From NCBI GenBank assembly GCA_020630795.1, contig JAHDIK010000009.1, positions 62,001-126,000 of the forward strand: a stretch of 64,000 bases of DNA, in the 5' to 3' direction. The notes beneath the pieces were generated by a model. The model saw only the letters and a program-made list of their open reading frames with translations, searched no databases and was not told the DNA's origin. This DNA is from Colwellia sp. (lineage in GTDB: Bacteria; Pseudomonadota; Gammaproteobacteria; Enterobacterales; Alteromonadaceae). A program made the position numbers and the translations under genes. Below, one piece after another: positions 17,462 through 27,414 of the stretch. Within the stretch, counting starts at the first letter, position 1, and every line of letters begins with the position of its first letter.

Positions 17462-18658
17462 TTATTCGAAATTTGTTTCGAGTGATATCGTGAAAATATT
17501 TGAATTAAATTCAAACAGTGTATTTATTGATGATCTTCTTTCGTGCGTGTAGGTAAATTCGATGTTTAACCATTTACGTAAGCTATGCTTTACCCCAAAA
17601 TTCGCCGAGTAAATGTCATCTTTACGAACAACAGTATTAGTGTCGACAATACTCCTACCTAAATCGCTTATTGAATATTGGAAACCGGCTTCTACATCTG
17701 TTCGGTTTGTTAGTTTATGTTCAAGGTCTACAAAATATGAGGTTGAAGTGTATCCTTGCTGATTACTAATTGCCGACTCGGTTGTATTTTTACTACTTCC
17801 CAAACTTAACAGAGTATATGTGTTAGGAGTCCATTTCATATCTAGCATGTAAGTCAAACCGTCAATATCTTTAAAGTTGATGTCATTATACTTTTTGGTT
17901 TGATAGCCTATTTTAAATTCGCCAGTGGTAGTGTTGCTGGTTCGCCATACAAACCCTGTAAGTGCGGAATACTGTTTACTTGACTGGTCGTTAAAAACAG
18001 TGTTTTGATAATCAAAATCTTCAACTCTTGCCAAAAAAAGTAGTCTTGAAATGTTCGATAGCTTATAAAAAAATGTACCTGAAAGTCCGTTTTGTTTTAA
18101 ATCTCTAAATGATTGTTGGTTGTTTGTAAAATTTTTGTCAGCATGAGTATAAGTAAATACTATTTGACCGTTACTATCTTCTTTACCATATAGCCAACTC
18201 GCAACTAACCCTTTTTGATTGAAATAATTATATTCATTTGTATTTAGGTTTATTGCATTAGTTGAATTAGGTGCTTCTATATTTTTTTGGTAGAAAATTT
18301 CAAGTTCTGTACTCATTCTATAACTATGGTCAAAAACAATGCCTGTCGCAATATCGTGAGCATTAAAATTGTAACTAGAGTTATCGTTAAATGCAGTATA
18401 TTCACCGCTATACTGCAGTTTTACATCGTGCTTACCAATTGAAGAATTAAACAGCGCAATTGGTTTAATGCTAAGTATTTGGTCTTCAATTTTATTGGAA
18501 GATTTTATTATGTTGTCATCATGAGATAGTGAAATCGAAGAGTTAAGTAATAAACCATGTTGCTCTTCCGCTGCACCAAAACAATGTGACGGCATTAAAC
18601 AAAAAACGGGAATAAACGTTATTATTTTTTTTAAATCAATAATCACTATGTATTTCAA
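17462..18658 (-). CDS. Outer-membrane beta-barrel protein of the polysaccharide locus
   Basis: 398-residue exported protein; the N-terminal hydrophobic segment ends near CFGA. The mature part is made of alternating polar and hydrophobic strands with many aromatic residues at strand ends and finishes with the typical outer-membrane C-terminal Phe motif (FTISLETNFE). The early strand LLLNSSISLSHDDNII is common to BBP2/EpsL-like barrels found in exopolysaccharide loci. As first gene of the leftward operon and neighbour of a short OPX protein without a membrane-spanning C-terminus, it may supply the outer-membrane export channel. That role is inference. Confidence 0.78.
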   Translation of the reverse strand: MKYIVIIDLKKIITFIPVFCLMPSHCFGAAEEQHGLLLNSSISLSHDDNIIKSSNKIEDQILSIKPIALFNSSIGKHDVKLQYSGEYTAFNDNSSYNFNAHDIATGIVFDHSYRMSTELEIFYQKNIEAPNSTNAINLNTNEYNYFNQKGLVASWLYGKEDSNGQIVFTYTHADKNFTNNQQSFRDLKQNGLSGTFFYKLSNISRLLFLARVEDFDYQNTVFNDQSSKQYSALTGFVWRTSNTTTGEFKIGYQTKKYNDINFKDIDGLTYMLDMKWTPNTYTLLSLGSSKNTTESAISNQQGYTSTSYFVDLEHKLTNRTDVEAGFQYSISDLGRSIVDTNTVVRKDDIYSANFGVKHSLRKWLNIEFTYTHERRSSINTLFEFNSNIFTISLETNFE

Positions 18659-19002
18659 ACCTTAATAGTAGTTTTAAACAACGAGTTACTATAACGCAAC
18701 AGTGCAACGATTAGACCATAAAATATATATTCATTTAAAACAGTCGTTTACACTATTAATCGTTATGTGTTTTTTGAGTTTAGAGTAAAAACGTAAAATA
18801 AACTGACATTGTTGAGCATTATCTATCGTTTAATCGTTATTTGGAAGTCTTTGTTTGTTAACAATTGGTTAAATCATTATTTTTTGTTTAAATTCGAATT
18901 ATATGCGTTCACCTTCTTTAATTGATGGAAGAATAATGTATCATCCGCTATATGAAGTGAACGTAATATCTTGTTCTAAAATACAGTATATAGGAAATAA
19001 AA
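18659..19002. promoter_or_regulatory. Divergent control region between the leftward EPS operon and manC-manB
   Basis: 344 bp without a gene, very AT-rich, between divergently read operons. The octamer TAATCGTT occurs three times: on the plus strand at 18757-18764 and 18831-18838 (both inside the identical 11-mer TTAATCGTTAT, 74 bp apart) and on the minus strand at 18706-18713. No E. coli-type JUMPstart/ops element was found. A ribosome-binding site (AGGAAA, 18992-18997) precedes manC. I could not fix -35/-10 boxes with confidence. Confidence 0.5.
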
Positions 19003-20463
19003 ATGATTTTACCTGTAATAATGGCAGGCGGTTCGGGTACTCGATTATGGCCTCTTTCAAGAAGCAATTACCCTAAACAATTTTTAGCGCTAGGATGCGG
19101 CGAAGATAAAACGCAAACAATGCTGCAACAAACTATTTCTCGTTTAAATGGCTTGGAAAACGCCCCAAGCATGCTTATTTGTAATGAAGAACATCGTTTT
19201 ATTGCTGCAGAGCAAGTTAGGCAGTTGGGCGTAGAGCACGGTGGAATTTTTCTTGAGCCTGTTGGGCGTAATACTGCTCCTGCGATTGCTTTAGCGGCTA
19301 TTCATGCGTTAGAAACGGCAAATGCAGGTGATGATCCTGTTCTATTAGTGTTAGCTGCTGACCATGTAATAGAAAATGACAATGCCTTTCAAGCTTCGGT
19401 AAAACAAGCATATAAACATGCAAATGATAATAAGTTAGTTACTTTTGGTATTGTTGCTAAGCACCCCGAAACAGGTTACGGCTACATCAAGCGCGGTGAT
19501 GTTTTAACGAATAGCGAATCAAACGAACAAGCATTTGTTGTAAATAGCTTTGTTGAAAAGCCAGACTTAGTAACAGCAGAAAAATATGTTGAGTCGGGTG
19601 AATATTACTGGAATAGCGGCATGTTTATGTTTAAAGCAAGCCGTTACGTTGAAGCACTAAAACAGCATAATCCAGAAATTTATAGCGCTTGCGTTAAAGC
19701 AATGAAAGTACAAAACCAAGATATGGACTTTGTGCGTGTAGATAAAGAGGCGTTTATGGCATGCCCAGATGACTCTATAGACTACGCTGTTATGGAACCG
19801 TTATGTGCGGCAAGCAACAGTGATGTAGTTGTAGTGCCAATGGACGCTGGCTGGAATGACGTAGGTGGTTTTTCTGCGTTACTTGAGGTATCAGAACAAA
19901 ATGAAGATGGTAATGCGTTTACTGGCGATGTAGAAGCTGTTGACACCAAAAATACGCTTGTAATTAGTGAAGATAAGCTTGTTACTACGGTTGGTGTTGA
20001 AAATTTGGTTGTCGTTAATACTAAAGATGCTGTGTTAGTTGCACATAAAGACCAAGCTCAACACGTTAAGAAAATTGTAAACAACTTAAAACAGAATAAT
20101 AGAACAGAAGCGATTATTCATCGTGAGGTTTATCGCCCGTGGGGTAAATATGATTCAGTTGATAGCGGTGAACGTTTTCAGGTTAAACGTATTACCGTTA
20201 AACCAGGAGCTAAACTGTCGGTACAAATGCATCACCATAGAGCAGAGCATTGGATTGTGGTGTCGGGTATGGCTAAGGTTACTATTGACGATACAGAACA
20301 ATACGTATCGGAAAATCAATCGGTGTATATTCCCATTACTGCCGTACATGCATTAGAAAACCCAGGTAAAGTAGATTTGGAACTTATTGAAGTTCAATCG
20401 GGTTCTTATTTGGGCGAAGATGATATTGTGCGTTTTGAAGACAGATATGGGCGAGTAAAATAA
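19003..20463 (+). CDS. manC: Mannose-1-phosphate guanylyltransferase / mannose-6-phosphate isomerase
   Basis: 486-residue bifunctional type II PMI/GMP enzyme that isomerises fructose-6-P to mannose-6-P and makes GDP-mannose from mannose-1-P and GTP. The N-terminal nucleotidyltransferase signature is [20 protein letters not shown] (residues 7-26) and FVEKPD follows near residue 185. The C-terminal cupin isomerase domain has the motif [20 protein letters not shown] and the metal-binding block [10 protein letters not shown] near residue 408. Length matches E. coli ManC/CpsB (about 480). Its stop is one base from manB. It supplies GDP-mannose for the adjacent glycan locus. Confidence 0.96.
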   Translation: MILPVIMAGGSGTRLWPLSRSNYPKQFLALGCGEDKTQTMLQQTISRLNGLENAPSMLICNEEHRFIAAEQVRQLGVEHGGIFLEPVGRNTAPAIALAAIHALETANAGDDPVLLVLAADHVIENDNAFQASVKQAYKHANDNKLVTFGIVAKHPETGYGYIKRGDVLTNSESNEQAFVVNSFVEKPDLVTAEKYVESGEYYWNSGMFMFKASRYVEALKQHNPEIYSACVKAMKVQNQDMDFVRVDKEAFMACPDDSIDYAVMEPLCAASNSDVVVVPMDAGWNDVGGFSALLEVSEQNEDGNAFTGDVEAVDTKNTLVISEDKLVTTVGVENLVVVNTKDAVLVAHKDQAQHVKKIVNNLKQNNRTEAIIHREVYRPWGKYDSVDSGERFQVKRITVKPGAKLSVQMHHHRAEHWIVVSGMAKVTIDDTEQYVSENQSVYIPITAVHALENPGKVDLELIEVQSGSYLGEDDIVRFEDRYGRVK

Positions 20464-20464
20464 T

Positions 20465-21919
20465 ATGACGCAAACTCCAAGCAATGGCGTAACGAAAGTT
20501 AGCAATAATGTACTTTCTGATAGTGGTGTAGCATTTGGAACGAGTGGAGCTAGAGGGTTAGTAGAACAATTTACGCCTGATGTATGTGCTGCATTTTCAT
20601 TAGCTTTTGTAGATACTCTTAACAATGAATTTTCGGTTAGTACCATGGCTATCGCCATTGATAACCGTCCTAGTAGTTATGCAATGGCTAAAGCATGTAG
20701 CGCAGCGCTGCAACAAAACGGAATTAGCGTAGTTTATTATGGTGTAATACCTACACCCGCACTTGCGTACGCTGCAATGAAACGTAATATTCCATGTATT
20801 ATGGTTACCGGTAGCCATATACCGTTTGATCGTAATGGGTTGAAATTTTATCGACCAGATGGCGAAATTACCAAAGCCGACGAACTCGCTATTCTAGAAA
20901 GCGCTGCAAGCTTTACCTCATTATCTAACTGTGATGACTTACCAGAGCTTGTAGTGAGTAATGATGCTAGTAACGAGTATATAGAGCGTTATACATCGTT
21001 GTTTGAAGAGCCAGTGTTAAAAGGCAAACACATTGGTATATATGAGCACTCTAGTGCGGGTAGAGACTTATACCAAAGTTTGTTTGAGCAGTTAGGTGCT
21101 GAAGTAACTTCCCTAGAACGTAGTGATGAATTTGTTCCTATTGACACAGAAGCCGTGTCAGAAGCCGATCAATTAAAAGCTAAAAACTGGTCAAATGAAT
21201 ATAAGTTTGACGCTATTTTTTCTACTGACGGTGATGGTGACAGGCCATTAATAGCTGACCAGCAGGGTAACTGGCTTCGAGGTGATATTTTAGGTTTGTT
21301 ATGTGCTAAAGCATTAAATGTTGAGGCGTTAGCGATACCCGTAAATAGTAATACTTCGGTTGAGCTATCGAATGCATTCAAGCATATAGAACGTACTCGA
21401 ATTGGATCTCCATACGTAATCGCTGAATTTGATGCCTTATCTAAGCGTTATCGTTCTGTTGCCGGTTATGAAGCAAACGGTGGTTTTTTATTAGGAAGTG
21501 ACACTCAAATTAATAATCAGTTGTTATCAGCCTTACCTACCAGAGATGCTGTTTTACCCGCAATAATGTTGTTATCTGTCGCAAAAAACACGCCTATTTC
21601 AGCACTTGTTACTCAAAGCAGTAAAAGGTTTTCAGCCAGCGATAGAGTACAAAACTTCGCAACTGAAAAAAGCCAAACTTTGATAAAAACACACAGTGAA
21701 GATCCATCGTTGTTGATTAAGCTACTTGGTTTTAACGATCTAACCGTTATAAATGTTGATAGAACAGACGGATTAAGAATTACGCTGTCAAATAATGATG
21801 TTATTCATTTGAGACCTTCTGGTAACGCACCTGAATTGCGTTGTTACGCAGAGTCTAATAGTAATCAAGTAGCCATAAATCTAGTGCAAAAAGTATTAAA
21901 GAAAATAGTTACACTTTGA
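20465..21919 (+). CDS. manB: Phosphomannomutase
   Basis: 484-residue alpha-D-phosphohexomutase interconverting mannose-6-P and mannose-1-P. Motifs: GTSGARG at residues 25-31, the phospho-serine loop MVTGSHIP with Ser117, the Mg-binding loop DGDGDRP at 255-261, and the C-terminal phosphate-binding loop [10 protein letters not shown] near residue 456. The start codon lies one base after manC, so the two are translationally coupled. A good intrinsic terminator follows at 21931. The active-site loop reads TGSHIP where many homologues have TGSHNP, which is a tolerated variant. Confidence 0.95.
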   Translation: MTQTPSNGVTKVSNNVLSDSGVAFGTSGARGLVEQFTPDVCAAFSLAFVDTLNNEFSVSTMAIAIDNRPSSYAMAKACSAALQQNGISVVYYGVIPTPALAYAAMKRNIPCIMVTGSHIPFDRNGLKFYRPDGEITKADELAILESAASFTSLSNCDDLPELVVSNDASNEYIERYTSLFEEPVLKGKHIGIYEHSSAGRDLYQSLFEQLGAEVTSLERSDEFVPIDTEAVSEADQLKAKNWSNEYKFDAIFSTDGDGDRPLIADQQGNWLRGDILGLLCAKALNVEALAIPVNSNTSVELSNAFKHIERTRIGSPYVIAEFDALSKRYRSVAGYEANGGFLLGSDTQINNQLLSALPTRDAVLPAIMLLSVAKNTPISALVTQSSKRFSASDRVQNFATEKSQTLIKTHSEDPSLLIKLLGFNDLTVINVDRTDGLRITLSNNDVIHLRPSGNAPELRCYAESNSNQVAINLVQKVLKKIVTL

Positions 21920-21930
21920 GTATTATTTAA

Positions 21931-21975
21931 AGGCATGTTTTATAGTTGATTTAGCTTTAAAACATGTCTTTTTTT
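21931..21975 (+). terminator. Intrinsic terminator of manC-manB
   Basis: 12-bp stem (21931-21942 with 21958-21969, one G-U pair) followed by a run of T, starting 11 bp after the manB stop. Confidence 0.85.
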
Positions 21976-22028
21976 ATTTTTAGAACTTGTTTAATAAGTT
22001 GTTTTATAACTCTTAGGGAGCTACTTGA

Positions 22029-22457
22029 TTAACCTTTAAACCAGTCCCAAATTCCCAAAGAAAATCCTGGAAACAAATCAATACCAATAGCTGATTTTAG
22101 TAAATATATTACTAACAACCCTAATAGCGCACTAAATGTCAAAAATATGGTTGAGAATATAGTTGCACTGATCAATGAAATCTTTTTTTCATTTCTTGAT
22201 AGGTCTCTGTGGTTTCTACCCAAGAGTAAAACATAATAGTAACGCCAGCGGTAAAAAGGTATTTTAAATGTTCCTCTTTGGTCGATGCTGTGTTTACCCC
22301 AACTTCTTGAACCTATAGCGGTCATAAGGTGTGTAAGTTGTTCGTCGCTAAAGCTATCGCTGACAGACTTTGGCATTTTTGAGATAAGCCCTTTTATTAC
22401 AGGGTTACTTCTGATGTTGTTTGAATCTTGCGAAAGACTAGTTTCTTGATTATTCAA
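22029..22457 (-). CDS. Hypothetical membrane protein with cytoplasmic N-terminal domain
   Basis: 142 residues. The first about 90 are polar and basic, with the striking aromatic block KIPFYRWRYYYVLLLGRNHR around residues 65-85. A strongly hydrophobic stretch follows at about residues 93-122 (one long or two short membrane segments), then a short C-terminal tail. I recall similar proteins in marine Alteromonadales but no assigned function. No clear ribosome-binding site is seen at the ATG. It lies 60 bp downstream of another small membrane protein read in the same direction, so the two may form a unit. Confidence 0.6.
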   Translation of the reverse strand: MNNQETSLSQDSNNIRSNPVIKGLISKMPKSVSDSFSDEQLTHLMTAIGSRSWGKHSIDQRGTFKIPFYRWRYYYVLLLGRNHRDLSRNEKKISLISATIFSTIFLTFSALLGLLVIYLLKSAIGIDLFPGFSLGIWDWFKG

Positions 22458-22517
22458 ATGAGTACTCGATTACGAAATGGTGTAGAAATTCTTTATAAAA
22501 TAGCATTAAAAGCTAGG

Positions 22518-22877
22518 TTACATAAATAACATATAGCAATAAATTATGGTTGGAAATGGGAGTATTGCCGTAAATATAATTGCTTCGCACCATTCAATGG
22601 TTCGATAAAATGTAAACCATTGTCTGGATTTAGCTTTTTTTGAAGGAAGATGTTTGAAGAAGAAAATAAAAGCCGAAATAACGAGTGCTTGTAACGCAAA
22701 AAACAAAATAAAAAGAGCGACCCAAACTAACATGTTGGGAGTAGCTAGATTTATTTGGTTTTGAAGTATTATAAATAGAGTAAAACTAAACGCACTCCAT
22801 TGCATAAGCTTCCACCTGTAGCTCCACAATAGATTTGAAATTTGGCTAAAAAATGTTGGAGTTAATAAATACTTCAT
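22518..22877 (-). CDS. Hypothetical small membrane protein
   Basis: 119 residues with three hydrophobic segments (about 28-42, 50-72 and 95-118) and a basic loop (KHLPSKKAKSR, about residues 75-85). An AGAG ribosome-binding site precedes the ATG. Not recognised; it precedes the membrane protein at 22029-22457 in the same orientation and both lie between the mannose and rhamnose precursor operons. No link to sugar metabolism can be shown. Confidence 0.55.
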   Translation of the reverse strand: MKYLLTPTFFSQISNLLWSYRWKLMQWSAFSFTLFIILQNQINLATPNMLVWVALFILFFALQALVISAFIFFFKHLPSKKAKSRQWFTFYRTIEWCEAIIFTAILPFPTIIYCYMLFM

Positions 22878-23050
22878 TTTTTTACTCTATGATGAAACTC
22901 AAGCTCTATGCGACTATTCATACTGTCTAATGCTTTTTAGATGTTGTTAACGTTAAGTGTAGCAAATAATTGGTGTTATATTAAAAGTAGATGTGAGTTG
23001 AAGTATTAAACGGTAACATAGTCGTTATTGTTAAAATTGTAATTGGTAGG

Positions 23051-23719
23051 TTGACTTTGTTCAAATTAAGCGCGTTAGTGATATGTGTATCTTTATTAAT
23101 AAATACAGGTTGTTCGGTATTAACTCAAAATGATTTGAGTGGACTTGATACAAAAATAGCGACTCATAATATGGCTAAATCAGAAACACGAGATGTTAAT
23201 ACAATGCAAGTAACTAAAAAAGAGACACCGCTACGTAATAATCAGGCTTTTTTTTCTGTGATAAAGAAGATCCAAATAAAACTTGTTGAGCTTCAAGATA
23301 GTCAAGGGCTGAAATATGTTGGTGGTGTAGTTACCGAAAAAGATCTCGAAACTTATTTAACTCAGTTGGAAGTTTTTCTAGGCGATGAATTTGTTCATTA
23401 TCGTATGCAACAGCAAAAAAGAGATCACAGCACTTTTCACATGACGTTGGTTAACCCATATGAATTTATGGAGCTAGCCAAACCTGTTGAATTTGGCCAA
23501 TTCTTTGATGTTGAGTTAGTTGGATTAGGGCGCGTGTTAAAGGAAAATCAAGCAACTTATTTCGTTGTTGCAAACTCAATTAAAGCTCAAGCATATAGAA
23601 AATCTCTGATGTTAAAGGAGAAAGATTTTCACGTAACATTAGGGTTTGATCCTAATGATATCTATGGTGTGCGAAAAAATGAAGATACGCTAATGTTTCC
23701 CGTTAAGACTGGTAACTAG
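23051..23719 (+). CDS. Predicted lipoprotein with 2H-phosphoesterase-like domain
   Basis: 222 residues. The N-terminus is a lipoprotein-like signal (hydrophobic residues 6-18, then NTGC with Cys21; the box is imperfect). After a linker comes a domain with two H-x-T motifs, FHMTL (His130, Thr132) and FHVTLGF (His194, Thr196), 64 residues apart. Paired H-x-T/S motifs are the hallmark of the 2H phosphoesterase superfamily, which acts on 2',3'-cyclic phosphates or related ends; the pattern recalls Swiss-army-knife RNA-repair-like proteins. An outer-envelope location would be unusual for an RNA enzyme. The start is TTG at 23051 with GGTAGG just upstream; a TTG at 23057 is an alternative. Confidence 0.65.
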   Translation: MTLFKLSALVICVSLLINTGCSVLTQNDLSGLDTKIATHNMAKSETRDVNTMQVTKKETPLRNNQAFFSVIKKIQIKLVELQDSQGLKYVGGVVTEKDLETYLTQLEVFLGDEFVHYRMQQQKRDHSTFHMTLVNPYEFMELAKPVEFGQFFDVELVGLGRVLKENQATYFVVANSIKAQAYRKSLMLKEKDFHVTLGFDPNDIYGVRKNEDTLMFPVKTGN

Positions 23720-23769
23720 TGCTTGATGTGATGCAAGTAGGCTGAAAACACTCATGAATCTATATAAAC

Positions 23770-23800
23770 AAAAAAGATAAGTTAGGGGCTTATCTTTTTT
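23770..23800. terminator. Bidirectional intrinsic terminator
   Basis: 12-bp stem (23770-23781 with 23789-23800) with A-run on one side and T-run on the other, loop of 7 nt. It lies between the convergent lipoprotein gene and the end of the rfb operon and can serve both strands. Confidence 0.88.
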
Positions 23801-23820
23801 GTTGTGATTAACTTGTACAA

Positions 23821-24684
23821 CTAAGTACTTGTTAGTTCTTTTAAACACTTATCTAGTTGAATTTGCCAATGTTTTGCTAAATAAATGGCTTGTGAGTCGT
23901 CTGTATTCAATAAACTAAATTTAGGACGCTCTGCAGGCGTTGGATATGATGAAGACGGAATAGGTTTAATCGATGTAGAACTGGTTATTAAACCTAATTT
24001 AGTACCTTTTTCATAAATAGCACATGCAAAGTCATACCATGAGGTAACGCCTAAATCGCTCCAATGATAAATAGCATTAATATCTGCCTCTTCTGAAAGC
24101 GCCCAAATAAAGTAAGCTAACTCTTTGGCGTAAGTCGGGCAACCTATTTGATCCACGACTATTCCTAGCTCATCTCTATCGTTCATTAATTTCAACATGG
24201 TTTTGACAAAGTTATTGCCAAATGATGAGTACACCCACGATGTTCTAATAATTACAGAATTATCAGGATGTAATTCTTGTATAGCTAATTCTCCAGCTAG
24301 TTTAGATTTACCATAAATACTTTTTGGGTTTGTTTCATCAGATGGTTTATAGCTTTGACTTTTTGCGCCATCAAACACAAAGTCGGTAGATACATGAATC
24401 AAACGGATATTGTGTTTTTGGCTCAATACAGCTAAATTTTTAACGGCAAGTTCATTTAACGAGTATGCTGCTTCAGTATCCGTTTCGGCTTTGTCAACCA
24501 ATGTATATGCTGATGCATTTATTATCACATCAGGTGTTTCTGTTTGTAGCAGAGCTTCAACGTTTTGAACGTTTAACAGGTCAATATCATTCCGTCCAAA
24601 GCATTTTGCACTATATGAATTTGGCTTTGTTGCCAATAATTCATTAGCAAGTTGTCCACTTTTTCCAAATATTATAGCTTTCAT
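23821..24684 (-). CDS. rfbD: dTDP-4-dehydrorhamnose reductase
   Basis: 287-residue short-chain dehydrogenase that makes dTDP-L-rhamnose with NAD(P)H, the last step of the pathway. Rossmann motif IFGKSGQLANEL at residues 4-15, VSTDFVFDG near residue 100, catalytic YGKSKLAGE near 128 and IRTSWVYSSFGNNFV near 146. Last gene of the rfbA-C-B-D order; AAAGGTAG precedes the start. A bidirectional terminator follows 21 bp after the stop. Confidence 0.95.
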   Translation of the reverse strand: MKAIIFGKSGQLANELLATKPNSYSAKCFGRNDIDLLNVQNVEALLQTETPDVIINASAYTLVDKAETDTEAAYSLNELAVKNLAVLSQKHNIRLIHVSTDFVFDGAKSQSYKPSDETNPKSIYGKSKLAGELAIQELHPDNSVIIRTSWVYSSFGNNFVKTMLKLMNDRDELGIVVDQIGCPTYAKELAYFIWALSEEADINAIYHWSDLGVTSWYDFACAIYEKGTKLGLITSSTSIKPIPSSSYPTPAERPKFSLLNTDDSQAIYLAKHWQIQLDKCLKELTST

Positions 24685-24717
24685 CTTCTACCTTTAATGA
24701 TCAAAACAGACTAGGTG

Positions 24718-25779
24718 TTACTTACCTAATCGTTCTCTTTGGTAATTCCCGCTTTGTACGTTTTGACACCATTGCGAGTTTTCTAAATACCATAGAACGG
24801 TTTTCTTGATACCTGAATCAAAGGTTTCAACTGGCGACCAGCCGAGTTCCTTGTTGATTTTAGTCGCATCAATAGCATACCTTAAGTCGTGACCTGGTCT
24901 GTCTTCAACATGAGTAATAAGGGATTTAAAGTCTTCAATACCGTTAGGTTTATCGGTAATTAACTCATTCAAGTGATTACAAATTGTGTGTACTACTTCG
25001 ATGTTTTTCTTTTCGTTGAAACCGCCAATATTATATGTGTCGCCTAAAGCTCCTTCTGAAACTACCTTGTACAAAGCTCTTGCATGATCTTCTACAAACA
25101 ACCAGTCTCTTACTTGAGCACCGCTGCCATAAATTGGAAGTGGTTTACCTTCAAGTGCATTTAAAATAACAAGAGGAATAAGCTTTTCAGGAAAGTGGAA
25201 TGGTCCATAGTTATTTGAGCAATTTGTTACAATAACAGGTAATTTATAGGTTCTGTGCCATGCTCTTACTAAATGGTCTGAAGATGCTTTAGATGCAGAA
25301 TAAGGAGAGCTAGGTTCGTATGAGGTTTCTTCTGTAAACAGTCCAAATTCGTCTAAATCACCATACACCTCGTCCGTTGAAATATGATGAAAACGGAATG
25401 ACTCTTTTTTATCTTCGTCTAATGAGTTGTAGTAGTTTCTAGAAGCTTCTAACAATGCATATGTTCCGACTACGTTTGTTTGAATGAACTCTCCTGGGCC
25501 GTCTATTGAACGGTCTACATGACTTTCTGCTGCCAAATGCATGATGTAGTCAGGCTGATGTTCTTCAAATATTTTAGAAACAGTAGATTGGTCACATATA
25601 TCGCCTTTGATAAAAAGGTATCGGTCACTATTCTCAATTGATTCTAACGATTCCAAATTACCAGCGTAAGTTAACTTATCAAAGTTGATTACTTTATTGT
25701 CGGTTTCATTGATTAAATATCTAACTAAGGCTGAACCAATAAAACCAGCTCCGCCTGTTACAAAAATTGTTTTACTCAT
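24718..25779 (-). CDS. rfbB: dTDP-glucose 4,6-dehydratase
   Basis: 353-residue extended short-chain dehydrogenase converting dTDP-glucose to dTDP-4-keto-6-deoxyglucose, the second step to dTDP-rhamnose. Visible are the NAD-binding loop [13 protein letters not shown] (residues 7-19), [11 protein letters not shown] near residue 82, [10 protein letters not shown] near 134 and the catalytic [10 protein letters not shown] near 160. Length equals the family's usual 350-360. It sits 22 bp after rfbC and 33 bp before rfbD. Confidence 0.97.
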   Translation of the reverse strand: MSKTIFVTGGAGFIGSALVRYLINETDNKVINFDKLTYAGNLESLESIENSDRYLFIKGDICDQSTVSKIFEEHQPDYIMHLAAESHVDRSIDGPGEFIQTNVVGTYALLEASRNYYNSLDEDKKESFRFHHISTDEVYGDLDEFGLFTEETSYEPSSPYSASKASSDHLVRAWHRTYKLPVIVTNCSNNYGPFHFPEKLIPLVILNALEGKPLPIYGSGAQVRDWLFVEDHARALYKVVSEGALGDTYNIGGFNEKKNIEVVHTICNHLNELITDKPNGIEDFKSLITHVEDRPGHDLRYAIDATKINKELGWSPVETFDSGIKKTVLWYLENSQWCQNVQSGNYQRERLGK

Positions 25780-25801
25780 TGTGTTTACTCAAATATAAAG
25801 T

Positions 25802-26347
25802 TTAAAGATAAAGTGCATCTGCAAATAGGTCACCAGCGATATCTTTTTCAGATAATTGTGGTGAATCGCCTTTATCTATAGGCCAGTCAATGTTTAATGC
25901 AGGATCATTCCACAATACACTCTTTTCAAACTGTGGAGCATAGTAATCCGTACATTTATAAACAAATTCTGCAGTTGGAGATGTAACATAAAATCCATGG
26001 GCAAAGCCTGCAGGCACCCACATTTGACGTTTATTTTCAGCAGAAAGTAATGTACCAAACCATTGGCCAAAACTTGAACTATTCTCTCTCATGTCGATAG
26101 CAACGTCATATACTTCACCAGAAATAACTCTAACAAGTTTTCCTTGTGTGTTTTGTGTTTGGTAATGCATTCCTCTGAGAATACCTTTGCTTGACATGCT
26201 GTGATTGTCTTGTACAAATGAAACGTTTGCGACGTTTTGTTTAAACCATTCATCTCGATAAGTTTCAGAAAAAAAACCACGAGAGTCACCAAAAACTTGT
26301 GGTTCGATTATTTTCACGTCAGGTATCGATGTGTTAACAACTTTCAT
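25802..26347 (-). CDS. rfbC: dTDP-4-dehydrorhamnose 3,5-epimerase
   Basis: 181-residue cupin-fold epimerase, third step of dTDP-rhamnose synthesis. Recognisable blocks are FGDSRGFFSETY near residue 20, FVQDNHSMSSKGILRGMHYQ with the catalytic His near residue 60, and the C-terminal WNDPALNIDWP. Length is standard (180-185). Its start codon overlaps the rfbA stop by one base, indicating translational coupling. Confidence 0.97.
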   Translation of the reverse strand: MKVVNTSIPDVKIIEPQVFGDSRGFFSETYRDEWFKQNVANVSFVQDNHSMSSKGILRGMHYQTQNTQGKLVRVISGEVYDVAIDMRENSSSFGQWFGTLLSAENKRQMWVPAGFAHGFYVTSPTAEFVYKCTDYYAPQFEKSVLWNDPALNIDWPIDKGDSPQLSEKDIAGDLFADALYL

Positions 26348-27225
26348 TAAAAAACCTTTGCTGTAATCAAATTGAGTAAATATTCTCCGTAACCGCTTTT
26401 ACGCAAAGGTTCTGCAATATCTCTTAGTTCTTGTTCGTTAATCCAACCGTTTCTATAAGCTATTTCTTCAGGGCAATTAATTTTGAGCCCTTGCCTTTTT
26501 TCTACAGTAGATATGAAATGAGCAGCGGCAAGCAGGTCGTCATGGGTTCCAGTATCTAGCCAAGCAGTTCCTCTACCCATAATTTCTACTTTTAAACTTT
26601 TAGCTTGTAAGTAGTGATCAATAACGTCAGTAATTTCTAATTCACCTCGGGCAGAAGGTTTCACTTTTTTAGCAACTTCTACAACGTCGTTGTCAAAGAA
26701 ATATAATCCAGGTACAGCGTAACTTGATTTAGGTTGCGCAGGCTTTTCTTCAATTGAAACTGCGTTTCCATCATCATCAAATTCTACAACCCCATATGAT
26801 GAAGGATTTGAAACATGATAACCAAATACCGTTCCACCAGTTTCTTGTGCATTGGCTTTATTTAATGATGCTATAAGGTCGTGCCCATAAAACATATTAT
26901 CGCCCAATATAAGGGCAGCAGGAGAGCCATTTAGAAATTGTTCTGCAAGTATAAATGCTTGAGCTAATCCATCAGGAGAAGGCTGAACCGTATAAGAGAT
27001 TGAAACACCGTAGTTTTGGCCGTTTCCTAGAAGTTCTTCAAAACGATGTATTTCTTCAGGAGTTGATATAATCAAAATGTCTTTAATACCTGATTGCATT
27101 AGTGTGGCTAATGGGTAGTAAATCATCGGTTTATCATAAACTGGCATTAGTTGTTTACTTACCACTTTAGTTAGTGGGTAAAGCCTACTTCCAGTTCCGC
27201 CCGCTAATATTATTCCTTTACGCAT
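26347..27225 (-). CDS. rfbA: Glucose-1-phosphate thymidylyltransferase
   Basis: 292-residue nucleotidyltransferase forming dTDP-glucose from glucose-1-phosphate and dTTP. N-terminal signature [20 protein letters not shown] (residues 6-25), then [16 protein letters not shown] near 110, VVEFDDDG and the EEKPAQPKS block near 160. Length matches RmlA/RfbA (about 290). First gene of the rfbA-C-B-D operon; AAGAGA precedes the start. The 277-bp region upstream is shared with the divergent spondin genes. Confidence 0.97.
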   Translation of the reverse strand: MRKGIILAGGTGSRLYPLTKVVSKQLMPVYDKPMIYYPLATLMQSGIKDILIISTPEEIHRFEELLGNGQNYGVSISYTVQPSPDGLAQAFILAEQFLNGSPAALILGDNMFYGHDLIASLNKANAQETGGTVFGYHVSNPSSYGVVEFDDDGNAVSIEEKPAQPKSSYAVPGLYFFDNDVVEVAKKVKPSARGELEITDVIDHYLQAKSLKVEIMGRGTAWLDTGTHDDLLAAAHFISTVEKRQGLKINCPEEIAYRNGWINEQELRDIAEPLRKSGYGEYLLNLITAKVF

Positions 27226-27414
27226 ACGATTCTCTTAATTATTAAATAAATTAGAACAGCGTTATTGTATAAGTAATTGATTTAAGTGGCTACTATATTT
27301 GTGTATTTTATAACGAGCTAAATTGTGTTTAATTGGTAACCAAAGCGCGATAGCATGACCTGTTAACACCAAATTAAATTTCACTCCATTTATTACTTTC
27401 ATTGTCGTTAAATT

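Noticed and set aside
18659..19002. JUMPstart/ops antitermination element before the polysaccharide operon
   Set aside because: No GGCGGTAG-type core found on either strand.
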